Under the pieces are notes generated by a model. That model worked only from the letters and a program-made list of their open reading frames with translations, searched no databases and was not told where the DNA came from. From Dermacentor variabilis (lineage: Eukaryota > Arthropoda > Arachnida > Ixodida > Ixodidae), in assembly GCF_050947875.1 (NCBI RefSeq), contig NC_134570.1, positions 229,695,265 through 229,759,264 of the forward strand: 64,000 nt of DNA. The letters are read 5' to 3'. Position numbers and translations under genes: made by a program. Positions 54,790 to 64,000 of this stretch are shown in pieces (the first letter of the stretch is position 1; the number at the start of each line of letters is the position of its first letter).

Positions 54790-55206
54790 TGTCATGTGGT
54801 GGTGACGTTAAGAACACAGTAGCAATGCTGTGAAAGACAAAACTAACTTTTATTGGGTGAACCTGTGCCCACAATATAGGCTACACTTATAGCACAACGA
54901 TAGCGGCGAACACGGTCGGCGATCGTCGAAAATCTGATCAGCGGGTCAAGCGCGTCGGCTTTTGTACAGCAGTCATCGAATGTTCCAGACTAATTATTGG
55001 GACCCGCATGCCTTCTACAAGGTTTTACACCATTCGCGTCAAGCGATGAAATCAGATAACACAAGGTTCGGCGACAACAGACAGCGGATAGAAGCATCGA
55101 TAACTTTCCAGAAACTTCGGATACATGCAGGCGCGTCCCGCGCTGTGCGATAACATTTGTTTAGGCGGCAAAACGTGTCGCCCGATAAAGACAAGTACAT
55201 GTGTCA
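54790..55206 (-). mobile_element. 5' LTR of the minus-strand Gypsy
   Basis: 417 bp with ends TGTCATGTGG and ACATGTGTCA, matching the solo LTR at 33371-33787 in length and order. The minus strand has AATAAAAG near 54850, the presumed poly(A) signal. The sequence just inside (minus strand TCTGGTGGAAGTGG) is the likely primer-binding site. Plus-Gypsy RT sequence resumes directly at 55207. Confidence 0.85.
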
Positions 55207-56083
55207 ATATTGCGTGTCGGCTGCTGAACGCCGTATCATCGACGAGCATGTTGACGACATGCTGGAGCGTGGCATCAGCCAGCCCTCTAGCAGACCCTGG
55301 GCATGTCCGGTTGTCCTTGTTAAAAAAAAAATATGGCTTCATTCGGTTCTGCGTCGGCTATCGCCACCTTAACCGAATAACCCGCAAAGATGTCTATCCT
55401 CTGCCGCGCATCGACGATGCCTTGGACAGTCTGCAGGGAGCAGAATTCTTTTCCTCGCTGGATCTGCGCTCTTGGTACTGGCAAGTGCCGATGGCAGAGG
55501 CCGATGGCAAAAGACAGCCTTTGTAACATCTGACGGGCTATACGAATTTACCGTCATGCCGTTCGGCCTCTGCAACGCGCCTGCCACTTTCAAGCGAATG
55601 ATGGACACCGTTCTTCGAGGGCTGAAGTGGAAAACGTGCCTCTTTTATTTAGATGACGTTGTGGTTTTTTCCACCGACTTTGCGTCGCACCTCAGCCGCC
55701 TTGAGCAAGTTCTTGCGTGCCTCTCCACTGCAGGCCTGCAACTAAATCTGAAGAAATGCCACTTCGGCGCTTGCAGGCTTACTATTCTTGGCCATGTAGT
55801 TTCAAAAGACAGTATCCTCCCGGACCCCACAAAACTTACTGCCGTATCCGAGTTTCCTAAACTAACCACCATGAAAGAGCTTCGCAGCTTCATCGGCCTT
55901 TGCTCATATTTCCGACGCTTCGTCCGTAACTTTGCCTCTATCATCGCCCCCTTGACGCAGCTTCTCACCGGAAGTTCTGACCTGTCAGCCTGGACCCCGG
56001 CGTGCGATGACGCATTCCAAGAATTGCGACGCGTTCTCACCTCTCCTCCTGTACTGCGACACTTCGATCCCTCTGCTCCAACT
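55207..56083 (+). pseudogene. Plus Gypsy reverse transcriptase, two frameshifts
   Basis: It resumes at [20 protein letters not shown] then [13 protein letters not shown] run of ten A at 55321-55330 shifts the frame into [40 protein letters not shown] and [12 protein letters not shown] second shift near 55500 leads to [40 protein letters not shown] and [15 protein letters not shown], with an intact YLDD. The connection domain includes [14 protein letters not shown] and [20 protein letters not shown]. The frame ends at a TAG (56084). The N-terminal 100 or so residues are missing because of the junction with the minus element. Confidence 0.85.
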
Positions 56084-56086
56084 TAG

Positions 56087-56407
56087 ATTCATACAGACGC
56101 TAGTGGAGTCGGGCTCGGCGCTGTTCTCGCACAACGCAAGGATGGCTTCGAAGAGTACGTCATCACGTATGCCAGTCGCACCCTTACCAAAGTCGAGGCA
56201 AACTACTCTGTTACTGAGAAGGAATGTCTGGCCATCACTTGGGCAATCGTAAAATTTCGCCCTTATGTGTACGGGCGTCCATTTGACATCATGACCGACC
56301 ATCATGCCCTATGCTGGTTATCTTTGCTAAAAGATACAGCTGGTCGGCTCGCCTGTTCAGCATTGCGCCTGCAAGAGTACGACATCCGCATTGTTTATCG
56401 CTCAGGC
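56087..56407 (+). pseudogene. Plus Gypsy RNase H domain
   Basis: Between a TAG (56084-56086) and a TGA (56408-56410) the same frame as the RT reads [60 protein letters not shown] and [11 protein letters not shown]. The acidic active-site residues in TDAS, TEK and TDHH are kept. The TGA replaces the Arg of [11 protein letters not shown]. The domain is whole but cannot be made as part of the polyprotein without readthrough. Confidence 0.8.
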
Positions 56408-56410
56408 TGA

Positions 56411-57793
56411 AAGCATTCAGATGCAGACGCTCTATCCCGGTCACCCCTGCCCTCTGGTCCTGTCCACTTGTCTATTTCCACTTGCGGTGCCTTCGCCCTC
56501 AATATTTCCGACATGCCATCAGAGCAGCGCAAGGACCCATGTGTCTCTTCGCTTATTGCCTTCCTGTCTAGACAATCGCCAGCGCCGATCTCTCGGACGC
56601 TCCGTCGTCAAGCCGCGCACTTCATCATTCGGGATAACTTGCTGTACCGTCGCAACTACAATTCTAGCGGCCGCAAGTGGTTGCTTGTTATACGCCGACA
56701 CCTCCGCTCCGACATCTGCGCCACATTCCACAATGACCCACAATGCGGCCACGCTGGTGTATTAAATACATACTCTCGCCTCCAGCTTCGGTACTACTGG
56801 CGCGGTATATACCGTTTCGTTCACCAGTATGTCCGGTCATGCCTCATGTGCCAACGACGCAAGACGCCAACTCAACATGCCTCCGGCCCCTTGCAACCCT
56901 TACCATGCCCTGCGTGCGCGTTCGGCTGCGTCGGCATTGACCTATACGATCCATTTCCCAACACTCCAAGCGGCAACCGCTGGGTTATTGTCGCTATCGA
57001 CCACCTCACGCGGTACGCTGAAACTTCAGCCCTTGCATCTGCCACAGCAAAAGACGTCGCCAGTTTTATCCTTCAACATCTGATTTTACGCCATGGAGCA
57101 TCTCGAGAGTTACTGAGCGACCGCGGTCACGTATTCCTCTCCGATGTTATTTCACCATTGCTCAAGGAGTGTCGCATCATTCACCGCACTACCACGGCAT
57201 ATCATCCTCAAACTAATGGGATGACAGAACGTTTCAACCGCACCCTTGGCGACATGTTGGCCATGTATATTTCATCTGACCACTCAAATTGTGATCGCAT
57301 TCTCCCTTTCGTCACCTACGCTTACAATACCACCACGCAAAGGACCACCAGATTCTCCCCTTTTTTTCTCCTTTGCGGACATGAACCTTCATGTACTATG
57401 GACACGATTTTACCTTACCGGCCGGATGCTTCGGAGTGGACGACTGTTTCTAGAGCGGCTGCTTACGCCGAAGAATGTCGCCAGCTCGCTCGTTCGTTCA
57501 CATCCCAGGACCAGTGGCGCCAAAAGAATCGCCACGATCCATCCACTACGGCTACGCGCTTTGCTCCAAGTTCGCTGGTCTGGTTGTGGGTGCCCTCTAC
57601 CCCTCCAGGCCTTTCCTCCAAGCTGCTCTCCAAGTACCACGGTCCTTATCGGGTACTGCAACAAACATCCGCGGTCAACTACCTCATCGAGCCAATGGAA
57701 GCGCCTTCCGACCAGCGTCGTTGCGGCCAGGAAATTGTCCACGTCTCACGGCTCAAGCAGTGCCATGACCCCCCTGCGTTTTCCGGCCCTTAG
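56411..57793 (+). CDS. Plus Gypsy integrase, intact reading frame
   Basis: The frame is open from 56411; the first Met is at 56468 and gives 441 residues. It has the His2Cys2 zinc-binding region ([32 protein letters not shown]), then the core [20 protein letters not shown] (first Asp), [20 protein letters not shown] (second Asp) and [20 protein letters not shown] (Glu). The C-terminal part has [54 protein letters not shown] and ends [14 protein letters not shown]. It would insert element DNA into the genome. All catalytic residues are present and no stop interrupts the frame, though upstream stops separate it from gag. The polypurine tract follows 24 bp after the stop codon. Confidence 0.85.
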   Translation, partial: KHSDADALSRSPLPSGPVHLSISTCGAFALNISDMPSEQRKDPCVSSLIAFLSRQSPAPISRTLRRQAAHFIIRDNLLYRRNYNSSGRKWLLVIRRHLRSDICATFHNDPQCGHAGVLNTYSRLQLRYYWRGIYRFVHQYVRSCLMCQRRKTPTQHASGPLQPLPCPACAFGCVGIDLYDPFPNTPSGNRWVIVAIDHLTRYAETSALASATAKDVASFILQHLILRHGASRELLSDRGHVFLSDVISPLLKECRIIHRTTTAYHPQTNGMTERFNRTLGDMLAMYISSDHSNCDRILPFVTYAYNTTTQRTTRFSPFFLLCGHEPSCTMDTILPYRPDASEWTTVSRAAAYAEECRQLARSFTSQDQWRQKNRHDPSTTATRFAPSSLVWLWVPSTPPGLSSKLLSKYHGPYRVLQQTSAVNYLIEPMEAPSDQRRCGQEIVHVSRLKQCHDPPAFSGP

Positions 57794-57831
57794 GTCGCCA
57801 GGATGGCTACTCTTTCGGTGGGGAGTGATTA

Positions 57832-58532
57832 GAGAGTTTTAGAATAGGGGCCCCAAACGTTTTGGGGCCCCAAAGAAATAGCGTCGAAGCCACTGCGCAT
57901 GCGCAAGACGCAAACTCCGTTTGGGTTTTGCGTTGGGAACGCTATTTCACCGATTTAGCGAGAGCCCAAATAGCGGCCCCAAAAGCTTTGCGTCGGCAAA
58001 CATGGCGGCACCCATCGAAGCGACGGCTCTAACCAAGCACAAAACTGGGTTCGATTCGCGGTAACGCGTGAAGTTCGCAAGCTAGGAGAAGTGAGTGCGG
58101 TTATCGCTTTCTCTCAACTAGCGTGTGTTATGAAGATTGACTCATTAGACGCCGCTGATTTTGAATTCGATTGTGGATTTTATGGCTCGTAGGCCTAACA
58201 CGGCTAAGCTTGGCTGGTGAAGGCTAGTAAGGTTGGTTTGCTCAAAACTAAACGCAACTAATTGTTTGCTGCTTACAGAGAATAACCTCTAAATTGTACT
58301 TAAACGCGAATACACGCAATTAAAAATTATTATTCCTATCATAAAATGGTATATTTTATTTAATTATATCTAATAGTTTTTCTTTGACGCCGTAGTGGCG
58401 CTGCAAGCGCAAGACGCTATCCGCAAACGTCACACCCTATTCTAAAACTCTTCACTCCTGCGTGCCCCAACGCTAACGCCCGCAAAGCTCTTTGGGGCCC
58501 CAAATTATTGGGGCCCCTATTCTAAAACTCCC
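57832..58532. mobile_element. 701-bp MITE inserted in the 3' LTR of the plus Gypsy
   Basis: Inverted ends of about 25 bp (G.GAGTTTTAGAATAGGGGC, then CCCAA) are followed by a second inverted GGGGCCCC block. TA flanks both sides (57830-57831, 58533-58534). A further TATTCTAAAACTC occurs inside at 58439-58451. No transposase is present; a 2-bp TA target and these ends could fit a PIF/ISL2EU or Tc1-type source, which I cannot decide. Confidence 0.75.
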
Positions 58533-58681
58533 TATTGTACTGAAGGCACTGGGCAGTGGGCATGGTGCTTGTGAAAGACAAGACGGCGAGAATTGCTGGC
58601 TTCCCCATTTCGCCATAGTACCGACCTGTGCAAGCCTACCGCTGCAAACGTAGAACTAGTTCTGCTGGGCAAACACCCCCG
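58533..58681 (+). mobile_element. 3' LTR of the plus Gypsy (main part)
   Basis: 146 bp (58536-58681) match the 5' LTR. Its first six bases lie on the far side of the MITE, next to the polypurine tract at 57826. Confidence 0.8.
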
Positions 58682-58819
58682 CTGGAGTATTTATATTCTT
58701 TGTTCGCAAATACTACCATATGTACTTGCCCTTCCTGTTATAATACCATCAGGGATTGACAGTATGTGAAATAAATAAATTATGCCAACATCCTTATGCT
58801 ATCTTTAAAAATAATGATA

Positions 58820-59742
58820 CAGTTCAACCCAGTTATATCAAACTAAAAAAAAAAAAAAAAACGCCCATCAGTTCGTTATAGGGCATAATGCCATATAAGC
58901 CTGCTAAAGACTTGGCCGTCATATCATTTATAAAATCACTTTATTGATGAAACTAGCTTAGTTTTGCATGAAACAGTCCCGTATTTTCTTCTACTTGGGC
59001 AATTTCGCTGCCTGTGACACGCCTGTGATAGCGTTGCCCGCACAGGGACAACGCTATCAGGAAAAGCGCCGGCAGCAAGGAGGGAATGCTTCATCTGCCT
59101 CTTGCTCCAACGGGTCACCGAAACTCGCAATTACGCAACCTCCAATACTAAACCTGCGGGAAGACAGCTGACATGGTGCCAAGCAGTCTCAGCACACCCG
59201 CACTTTGCACACGCGGCAGATTACCTCTAAAGCAGGGTACACAGCTATGTATGTGCTCGGCTGTGCTTACAGCCATGTGCAGCCACGGCCGAGACGCGTC
59301 AACTTACCCCCCATTCCCCCCCCCCCCTCGCACGAACACTTTGATGGCACGGAAAGGCATCACTTGTGAAGGCACCATCTTTCTTGTTTCATCCCCGCAC
59401 ACTTTCACTCGCATCCAAAGCACACGGTGTGTGGGCTGCGATAAAATCTTATCACACTTGGACTTTATACGGAAAGCGATGTGGCTCCACTTTGGCGGCC
59501 GCCCTTGCGGCGCGATTTGAGAGGTGAGTTTGCAAGCACCCGTTTGTAACTCAATCACTTGACCATCTGCATCCGCGGAAGTTTCCCATTTATTTTCTTG
59601 GCATTCCTTTGTGGCGGCAGTGAAATTTTATGATATTGAAACCACATACAGACATACTTCATTATGTTGAGGTTATGAAAAGTTCAATACCTTGTTATAC
59701 CGAAAATTTTTTTATATTGAATTTTGTTATATCAAGGTTCTG
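58820..59742. mobile_element. pogo-type repeat family X, copy 2 (uninterrupted)
   Basis: The left end CAGTTCAACCCAGTTATATC follows TA (58818-58819); the right end is the inverse of CAGAACCTTGATATAAC. It is 923 bp and shares its blocks, in order, with 28128-32245, but lacks the composite transposon and the other 1.1-kb block found there. No coding domain; the middle is GC-richer with a C run at 59320-59328. Confidence 0.6.
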
Positions 59743-61689
59743 ACAGGTTGTTGATAAGATTGTGACAGTTTTTTGCTAGCTAGGACATGTTTTTAAGTTA
59801 CAAACATGCACTGACATTCATTCAGAGCGGTTTGACTTTCGTTGCGGTGATTTAAGCCCCAGGTTTTAGGACAGTGACATGCTAGGAGTCAGAGTGCTTG
59901 TACTGTGACCAGTGTGGCGCATGCCATCAGTAAATATTCGAGAGAATTGGGTGAAATTGCACCTCACCGGAGGCCTGGGGTGTGGCTGCGAATCTGGAGC
60001 AGTTTCCTTTGGTCTGCCAGAGAAAGCGCGGGCTGATTCGGTAGATAATTCGATGGAACTGTGGAGCGTATACCAGCATATCTGAAGCTGCATCTGCTTA
60101 CACATTTTATCTAACCTGTGGGTGCAGCATCCATTCTTGCACACATGTTACCTGCTGATTGAATTACTAAAAAAACAAAAACAAAAAAAACACACATTAA
60201 TGCAATCCGGCCTGTTGCCCACATCCAACTGCGTTAGCGATAATAGGAGGCTTCTATGTACTGTGTCCTCTTGCGCACTCACGCTGACGTGATCCTTTAT
60301 TCATTTATTTTCTAATGGGTCCTTCGTCTTCATGACGATGATGCAAGTGTAAGCGGTATTTGCCATAATGATTCGCAAGTACCGAGCTTTGGGTTTAATT
60401 CATTTCTTTGTATAACGTTACTGTGTGAGCAATGTGCTCGCTACTTCAATGTTGGTGTATCGTGTGGCATTTCATTGTTTTTTTACTTGTGTACTTCTCT
60501 GCAGCCTTGACAAATAGGCAATACTGTATGCTGTTTTGCATATGAAATGCAAGAATTGTATTTAGTGAGGTGTGAAAATGTGATATCCCACAAGATGTTA
60601 TTTATAGCGAAGCAAATTTGTGTTTGCACATGACTATGATATGTATTCTGGCAGCAAAAAAAAATTCCATATACGCTTGCCAACTGATTTTTCCAATTCC
60701 TTGCTTTGTGGACTTGCACCATCGGTAGCTAAACTTTTGGATGCCACACAGTGTGCCTCTCAAGTGTTTTTGACCTGATGCCGCAAGCATGGCGGTTGTG
60801 AACAAGGTTGTGAACTCTGAGCACTAAACCTTAGCGGTGGAAACCTTAGCCATGGCAGGAGATCTCATTGGACCTAATGCATGAGATCACATGTGGAGTT
60901 AAGGGTTGCATACTGGAATGTGCAAATTGTTAATGTTTTGGCCAACACTGTTACAAAGATCTCGTGCAGCGCAAGATACCTCTTTTTCTATCGAAACATT
61001 GTGGAATGTTGTTGCTGGTTCTCTAGAAAAAAGAACCATTGTTTAATGAGATTGCATGCATGACACAAATAGTGTTGTGCATTCTAGGATGCACACAAGC
61101 ACTGGTGGTTACACTGGAATCAATGACGAGTCATGTATAAATAGCCAATGCTCTTTACTCTTATACCAGACTCTTATACCTCAAAATAAACTAAGTTGTG
61201 AGTCTGTGCCAGTGTCGTGTTCGTCTTTTCCTTTGACCTTGTCTGTTTTGCGCTGTTAATTTCTGAAACATGAATAACCACCAACTCGCCCAAGTTTCTC
61301 TTCTAGTACACTTATACCAGATTTCGACGATTGCCAGCTGGGCTTGCCACTGGCGATGTGCTTTGAGTGTCACATGGTTTTCTAGGCAAAAGTTTACCCA
61401 ATATATATAGTTATTTTTTGCTTTTCACAGTTTTGCTACTCTTTGTTTGCTGCCACTGCAGCATGAGAAAAAAAGCCTCTCTTTGTCCATGAATGACTGT
61501 ACTCAGCCAGAGTAACTTTAAGCTGTACATGTTTTGAACAGCTTGTCTGGGACCATAGGTGGCAAGCCAATGTGCTGATCCTGTGTGATTGCACAATTTC
61601 ATATTAGCGACATGTGCTCTATCTGTGTCTACCACCTGTCATCACAAATGCTTACCAATAAATCCAAAGCCAGTCTTGCAGCTGGTTGC
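59743..61689. other. Non-coding stretch, no gene recognised
   Basis: Nearly 2 kb of AT-rich sequence without long frames. I looked for the exon expected after 38996 (the next conserved block of UBE4 proteins) and did not find it. Confidence 0.4.
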
Positions 61690-61900
61690 TCGTAGAAATG
61701 TAGAACTACACCCTGGATTTGGGTTTGGCTCCCACCAGCACCAAGTTGTTGTTTTTTCATCTACTTTCGTTTTCCTAGTCATTTCTACATGTCAATTAAA
61801 AAACAACAGAATAATTCCCCTTATGGTTTCCTTGGCTTCGTATTGTTGTGACTAAAGAAAAGCCTGGCCCCCTTGATTCTTCTCATTTATCAGTGCATGA
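61690..61900 (+). mobile_element. Old Ruka-type SINE fragment
   Basis: GGGTTTGGCTCCCACCAGCA, then CCAAGTTGTTGTTTTTTCAT, AATTCCCCTTATGG.TTCCTTGG and CTGGCCCCCTTGATTCTTCT follow the same order as the T-arm, body and tail of the units at 24700-25384. The A-box half of the head is not recognisable. Confidence 0.6.
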
Positions 61901-63379
61901 GTAGAGTGCTTTCTCGTCACTGTGCAACACTTGGCAGGTTTTTCTGGCATTATTACGGTGAGGTTTTGACCGACTCGAACCGATAGCCTGTCAAGTGGTG
62001 GAGTTTTACAGAGATCATGATAGAAATTACATGAGCATGCCTTTATTTGCCGAAGAACTTTATAGCTCTTGTTTTTATTTTGCTCAAAGTCAGTTGAAAA
62101 GCTCTAATTCTTGTCATCTCGTGATGCATAAATGCTTGCATCTTCCTTGGCAGTGCTGTGCAAAGATGCAAGTGTTCACTTGAACAGATATTTCCAGTGG
62201 TCGCCAGCATGGGAGCTGCTAGCATGTTATCCAGAATGAAGACCACATTCTGCACAAGCTGTTGCATTATATTGGAATGCTTTGTCGTAACTTTTGCAGT
62301 CCACACATGTGTTGCATTAAATAAAAAGTTTCATTTTGATTGGATGCAGCTTTGGTTTTGTACCAACAATCAGTGTGCGGTCCTATTTAACTTGTATGTT
62401 CCCAGATATGATAGTTTGATGCCATTGAGGGTGAGCAGAGGTTCTTGAAACACTTGAAAAACCATTGAAAATCAATAATGCATTTTCAGGGCATTGCAAG
62501 TTCTGGCGTTCTTCCCTCCTTAAAAAGCCTTGTATTCTTTAGTAGGCTAATACAAAATAAGTTATGAGAGCCATGGTAGGTGAGCATGGTTGCGGCAAAC
62601 CCTGTGACGAAGCAGTGCTTCTGAAATTCAAAGATTGCATGCAAGTAGTACTCTTGCGAAACTGAAAACTGTGCATGATGTGTGCCCGAAGCGCCATTTT
62701 GTTCACGCCCTTTGTTGTACGGCTAAACTGTTGTAGTGTCAGTCCTTGGTGCACCGATAAAGCGGCTCATGACATGAAAGTAGTGCTTATATTAACAGGG
62801 AATTTAAAAATGCAATATACATGTGACACATGCGCCGGTATTCTTGAAAATTGTTTGAAAGGGCCTTGAAAATCTATTAATTTTTGTCTTCGAAAGTGGT
62901 ATGAATCCTGCCATTGATTTGTGCTTGTCAGGACTAAGAGGCAGGCCCTAATTATCTGATTTTCAGAAATATTGAGGCTCACAGTAATCAGGTTTTACAG
63001 CATTTGGCAACTGTTGTTCATATACCTTTGTGCATTTCATTGCAAAATATTAATTTATACCAGAGCGCGTCATCAGAGCTGGAAGCAAGTGACACGTTCA
63101 GAAGGAACTGCAACCTCTGAATGCAGCCCGAAAACAAGGCTATTCCATTCACTTATTGCCTGAAATTCAAGTGAATAGTCTACCGGTTAGTGATTTCACA
63201 CTGAGCAGTAGGAACTTGCTTTGCACTGAAATAGGTCCTATATTGCTGCTTTAAAGATTTTAAAATGCTGGAAAAAAAAAAGCAAAGCATTGGATTCTAA
63301 CGCAGTGTTTGGAAATTTAACAAAGGGATGTTTCTGCCATACTTGTTTAAGGATTTTAAGAAGTTGTTGCACGGTTCGT
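61901..63379. other. Non-coding stretch with dispersed CTTGAAA repeats
   Basis: No genes seen. Segments at about 62438-62500 and 62848-62885 contain CTTGAAA.AC.TTGAAAA phrases related to the block at 63388-63490. Confidence 0.45.
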
Positions 63380-63387
63380 GCGGATCC

Positions 63388-63490
63388 TTGAAACCCTTGA
63401 AAACCATTGAATTTGAAAAGATCGTTTTCAAGGCCTTATAAGTCTTGGAATTTTCGGAGATCCTTGAAAATCCTTGAATTTCCTCAATTT
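63388..63490. repeat. CTTGAAA-type repeat
   Basis: ATCCTTGAAACCCTTGAAAA, GAATTTGAAAAGATCG and ATCCTTGAAAATCCTTGAAT form a short repetitive block of a kind common at the ends of animal DNA transposons. Ends could not be defined. Confidence 0.55.
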
Positions 63491-63572
63491 TTATTTTTAA
63501 TAAGCTTCCAGTGATTGCATTCGAGAAAATTTCAACCCTCCTGAATTACCGCTGTGATCTTGTTTAAAAAAG

Positions 63573-64000
63573 AAACGGAAATTCTCAGGCATTTTGAATT
63601 GTCTGGTAAAACTCGGGGAATTCGTGCTTCAATCGGGAACATTGGCTGTCATTTTATTGAAAAGGAACGAAAGTCGCCCTACTGCTGGCTCGAGTAAAAG
63701 AGAAAACTCATAACGGATTGTCTTGGACGCCGTGTCGTTGGCTGGAGGAGTTGCCTGTGTACAGCCAACAATCGATTTTCCGGACGCCCGATTTTTGTGA
63801 AACGCCCGATAGCGCGGGCGGCTTTGCGGCTCCACTCAATGTATAACTGTAATTTCAGACGCAAGAACCCTTCGCTGTCCGATTTTCCAGAGTTTTTGCC
63901 GCTGCCGCAGGTCCCAAATGGCATTAATCAAAGCCATAACCGCAGTTTTGATTATCTCGCACGCTGATCCGTTGGCAGCCGTAGCTGTGGCCACACTAGG
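63573..64000. mobile_element. Composite non-autonomous DNA transposon, copy 3 (cut by window end)
   Basis: It matches copies 1 and 2 from GGAAATTCTCAGG onward (GAATTGTCTGG, TTTTATTGAAAAGGAACGAAAG, GCTGGCTCGAGTA, GGCTGGAGGAGTTGCC). The inner pogo-like MITE begins at 63762 (CAGCCAACAATCGATTTTCC after TA). The terminal CAGGGTGTC is missing on the left. Confidence 0.7.

Larger units (their letters stand above)
50284..55206 (-). mobile_element. Minus-strand Ty3/Gypsy element inserted in the plus Gypsy, 3'-truncated
   Basis: 5' LTR (54790-55206), gag, protease, RT, RNase H and integrase follow in order on the minus strand. The integrase and everything after it, including the 3' LTR, is cut off at about 50284, where plus-Gypsy protease sequence begins. 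Confidence 0.85.
48230..58681 (+). mobile_element. Plus-strand Ty3/Gypsy element, interrupted by a minus Gypsy and a MITE
   Basis: 5' LTR 48230-48391, primer-binding-site-like TTTGGTGGAGCTGCTGGG (48397-48414), gag (48469-49680), protease (about 49750-50266), reverse transcriptase to integrase (55207-57793), polypurine tract TCGGTGGGGAG (57817-57827) and 3' LTR (starting TGATTA at 57826-57831, interrupted, resuming 58533-58681). It lies within the 3' UTR of the plus LINE. Confidence 0.8.
45900..58780 (+). mobile_element. Plus-strand LINE, interrupted by a minus LINE and a Gypsy element
   Basis: LINE sequence is present in three blocks: 45900-46357 (RT C-terminal part), 47715-48229 (C-terminus and start of the 3' UTR) and about 58690-58780 (3' UTR end with GGGATTGACAGTATGTGAAA and an AAATAAATAAAT tail). 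The coding frame continues across the first gap. The start is uncertain because the region left of 45900 is decayed. Confidence 0.7.

Noticed and set aside
50266..55206. One single Gypsy with a reversed middle
   Set aside because: The minus block has its own 5' LTR, gag, protease and RT that differ from those of the plus element, so it is a second insertion and not an inversion.
59173..59520. 115-codon plus-strand frame as a host exon
   Set aside because: It falls in the middle of family X copy 2, lacks splice support and has no known motif.
62158..62448. Next UBE4-like exon after 38996
   Set aside because: The 96-codon frame is Cys-rich, with no match to the conserved block expected there and no suitable donor site.

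Overview
This is animal nuclear DNA, most likely from an ixodid (hard) tick. No prokaryote-like gene organisation is visible. The pointers to a tick are a two-copy tRNA-derived SINE that I recognise as the tick Ruka type, LINE and Ty3/Gypsy families familiar from tick genomes, and pogo/Tigger and Kolobok-type transposases. The species call is inference from recalled repeat families; no search was run.

Only three short pieces look like host coding sequence: plus-strand exons at 2531-2680, 10649-10721 and 38912-38996. Each has acceptable splice sites. Their codon phases join without a break, and the protein resembles the N-terminal part of a UFD2/UBE4-type ubiquitin ligase, best match UBE4B. 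On this reading the window lies mostly inside very long introns of one gene, and those introns are packed with mobile elements.

Layout: 1-1.4 kb, 5' end of a minus-strand Gypsy element. 2.8-5.7 kb, a TA-flanked inverted-repeat element split by a composite DNA transposon. 5.7-10.5 kb, Tigger remnants, a Kolobok-type element and MITEs. 11.3-11.7 kb, a tandem repeat. 12.5-13.5 kb, a pogo-like remnant. 13.8-15.7 kb, a minus-strand LINE. 15.8-21.0 kb, an inverted-repeat element split by a decayed Gypsy. 21.1-24.6 kb, an I-like LINE. 24.7-25.4 kb, a SINE head-to-tail dimer. 25.4-26.0 kb, a Gypsy 3' end. 28.1-32.2 kb, a pogo-type element split by a second composite transposon. 33.4-37.9 kb, a solo LTR, a MITE and a pogo-like transposase. 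39.2-40.2 kb, nested MITEs. 40.3-43.1 kb, an RTE LINE with a long open reading frame and a second LINE fragment. 44.6-45.2 kb, a solo LTR. 45.5 kb, a 122-bp hairpin element. 45.9-58.8 kb, a multi-layer nest: a plus LINE containing a minus LINE and a plus Gypsy, the Gypsy itself containing a minus Gypsy and a MITE. 58.8-59.7 kb, a second copy of the 28-kb pogo-type element. 61.7 kb, an old SINE. 63.6 kb to the end, a third composite transposon.

Nearly every transposon gene is broken. The exceptions in coding quality are the RTE reverse transcriptase (about 600 uninterrupted codons, 5' truncated) and the integrase of the plus-strand Gypsy (441 codons, D-D-E present). No CRISPR array, operon, rRNA or genuine tRNA gene was found.
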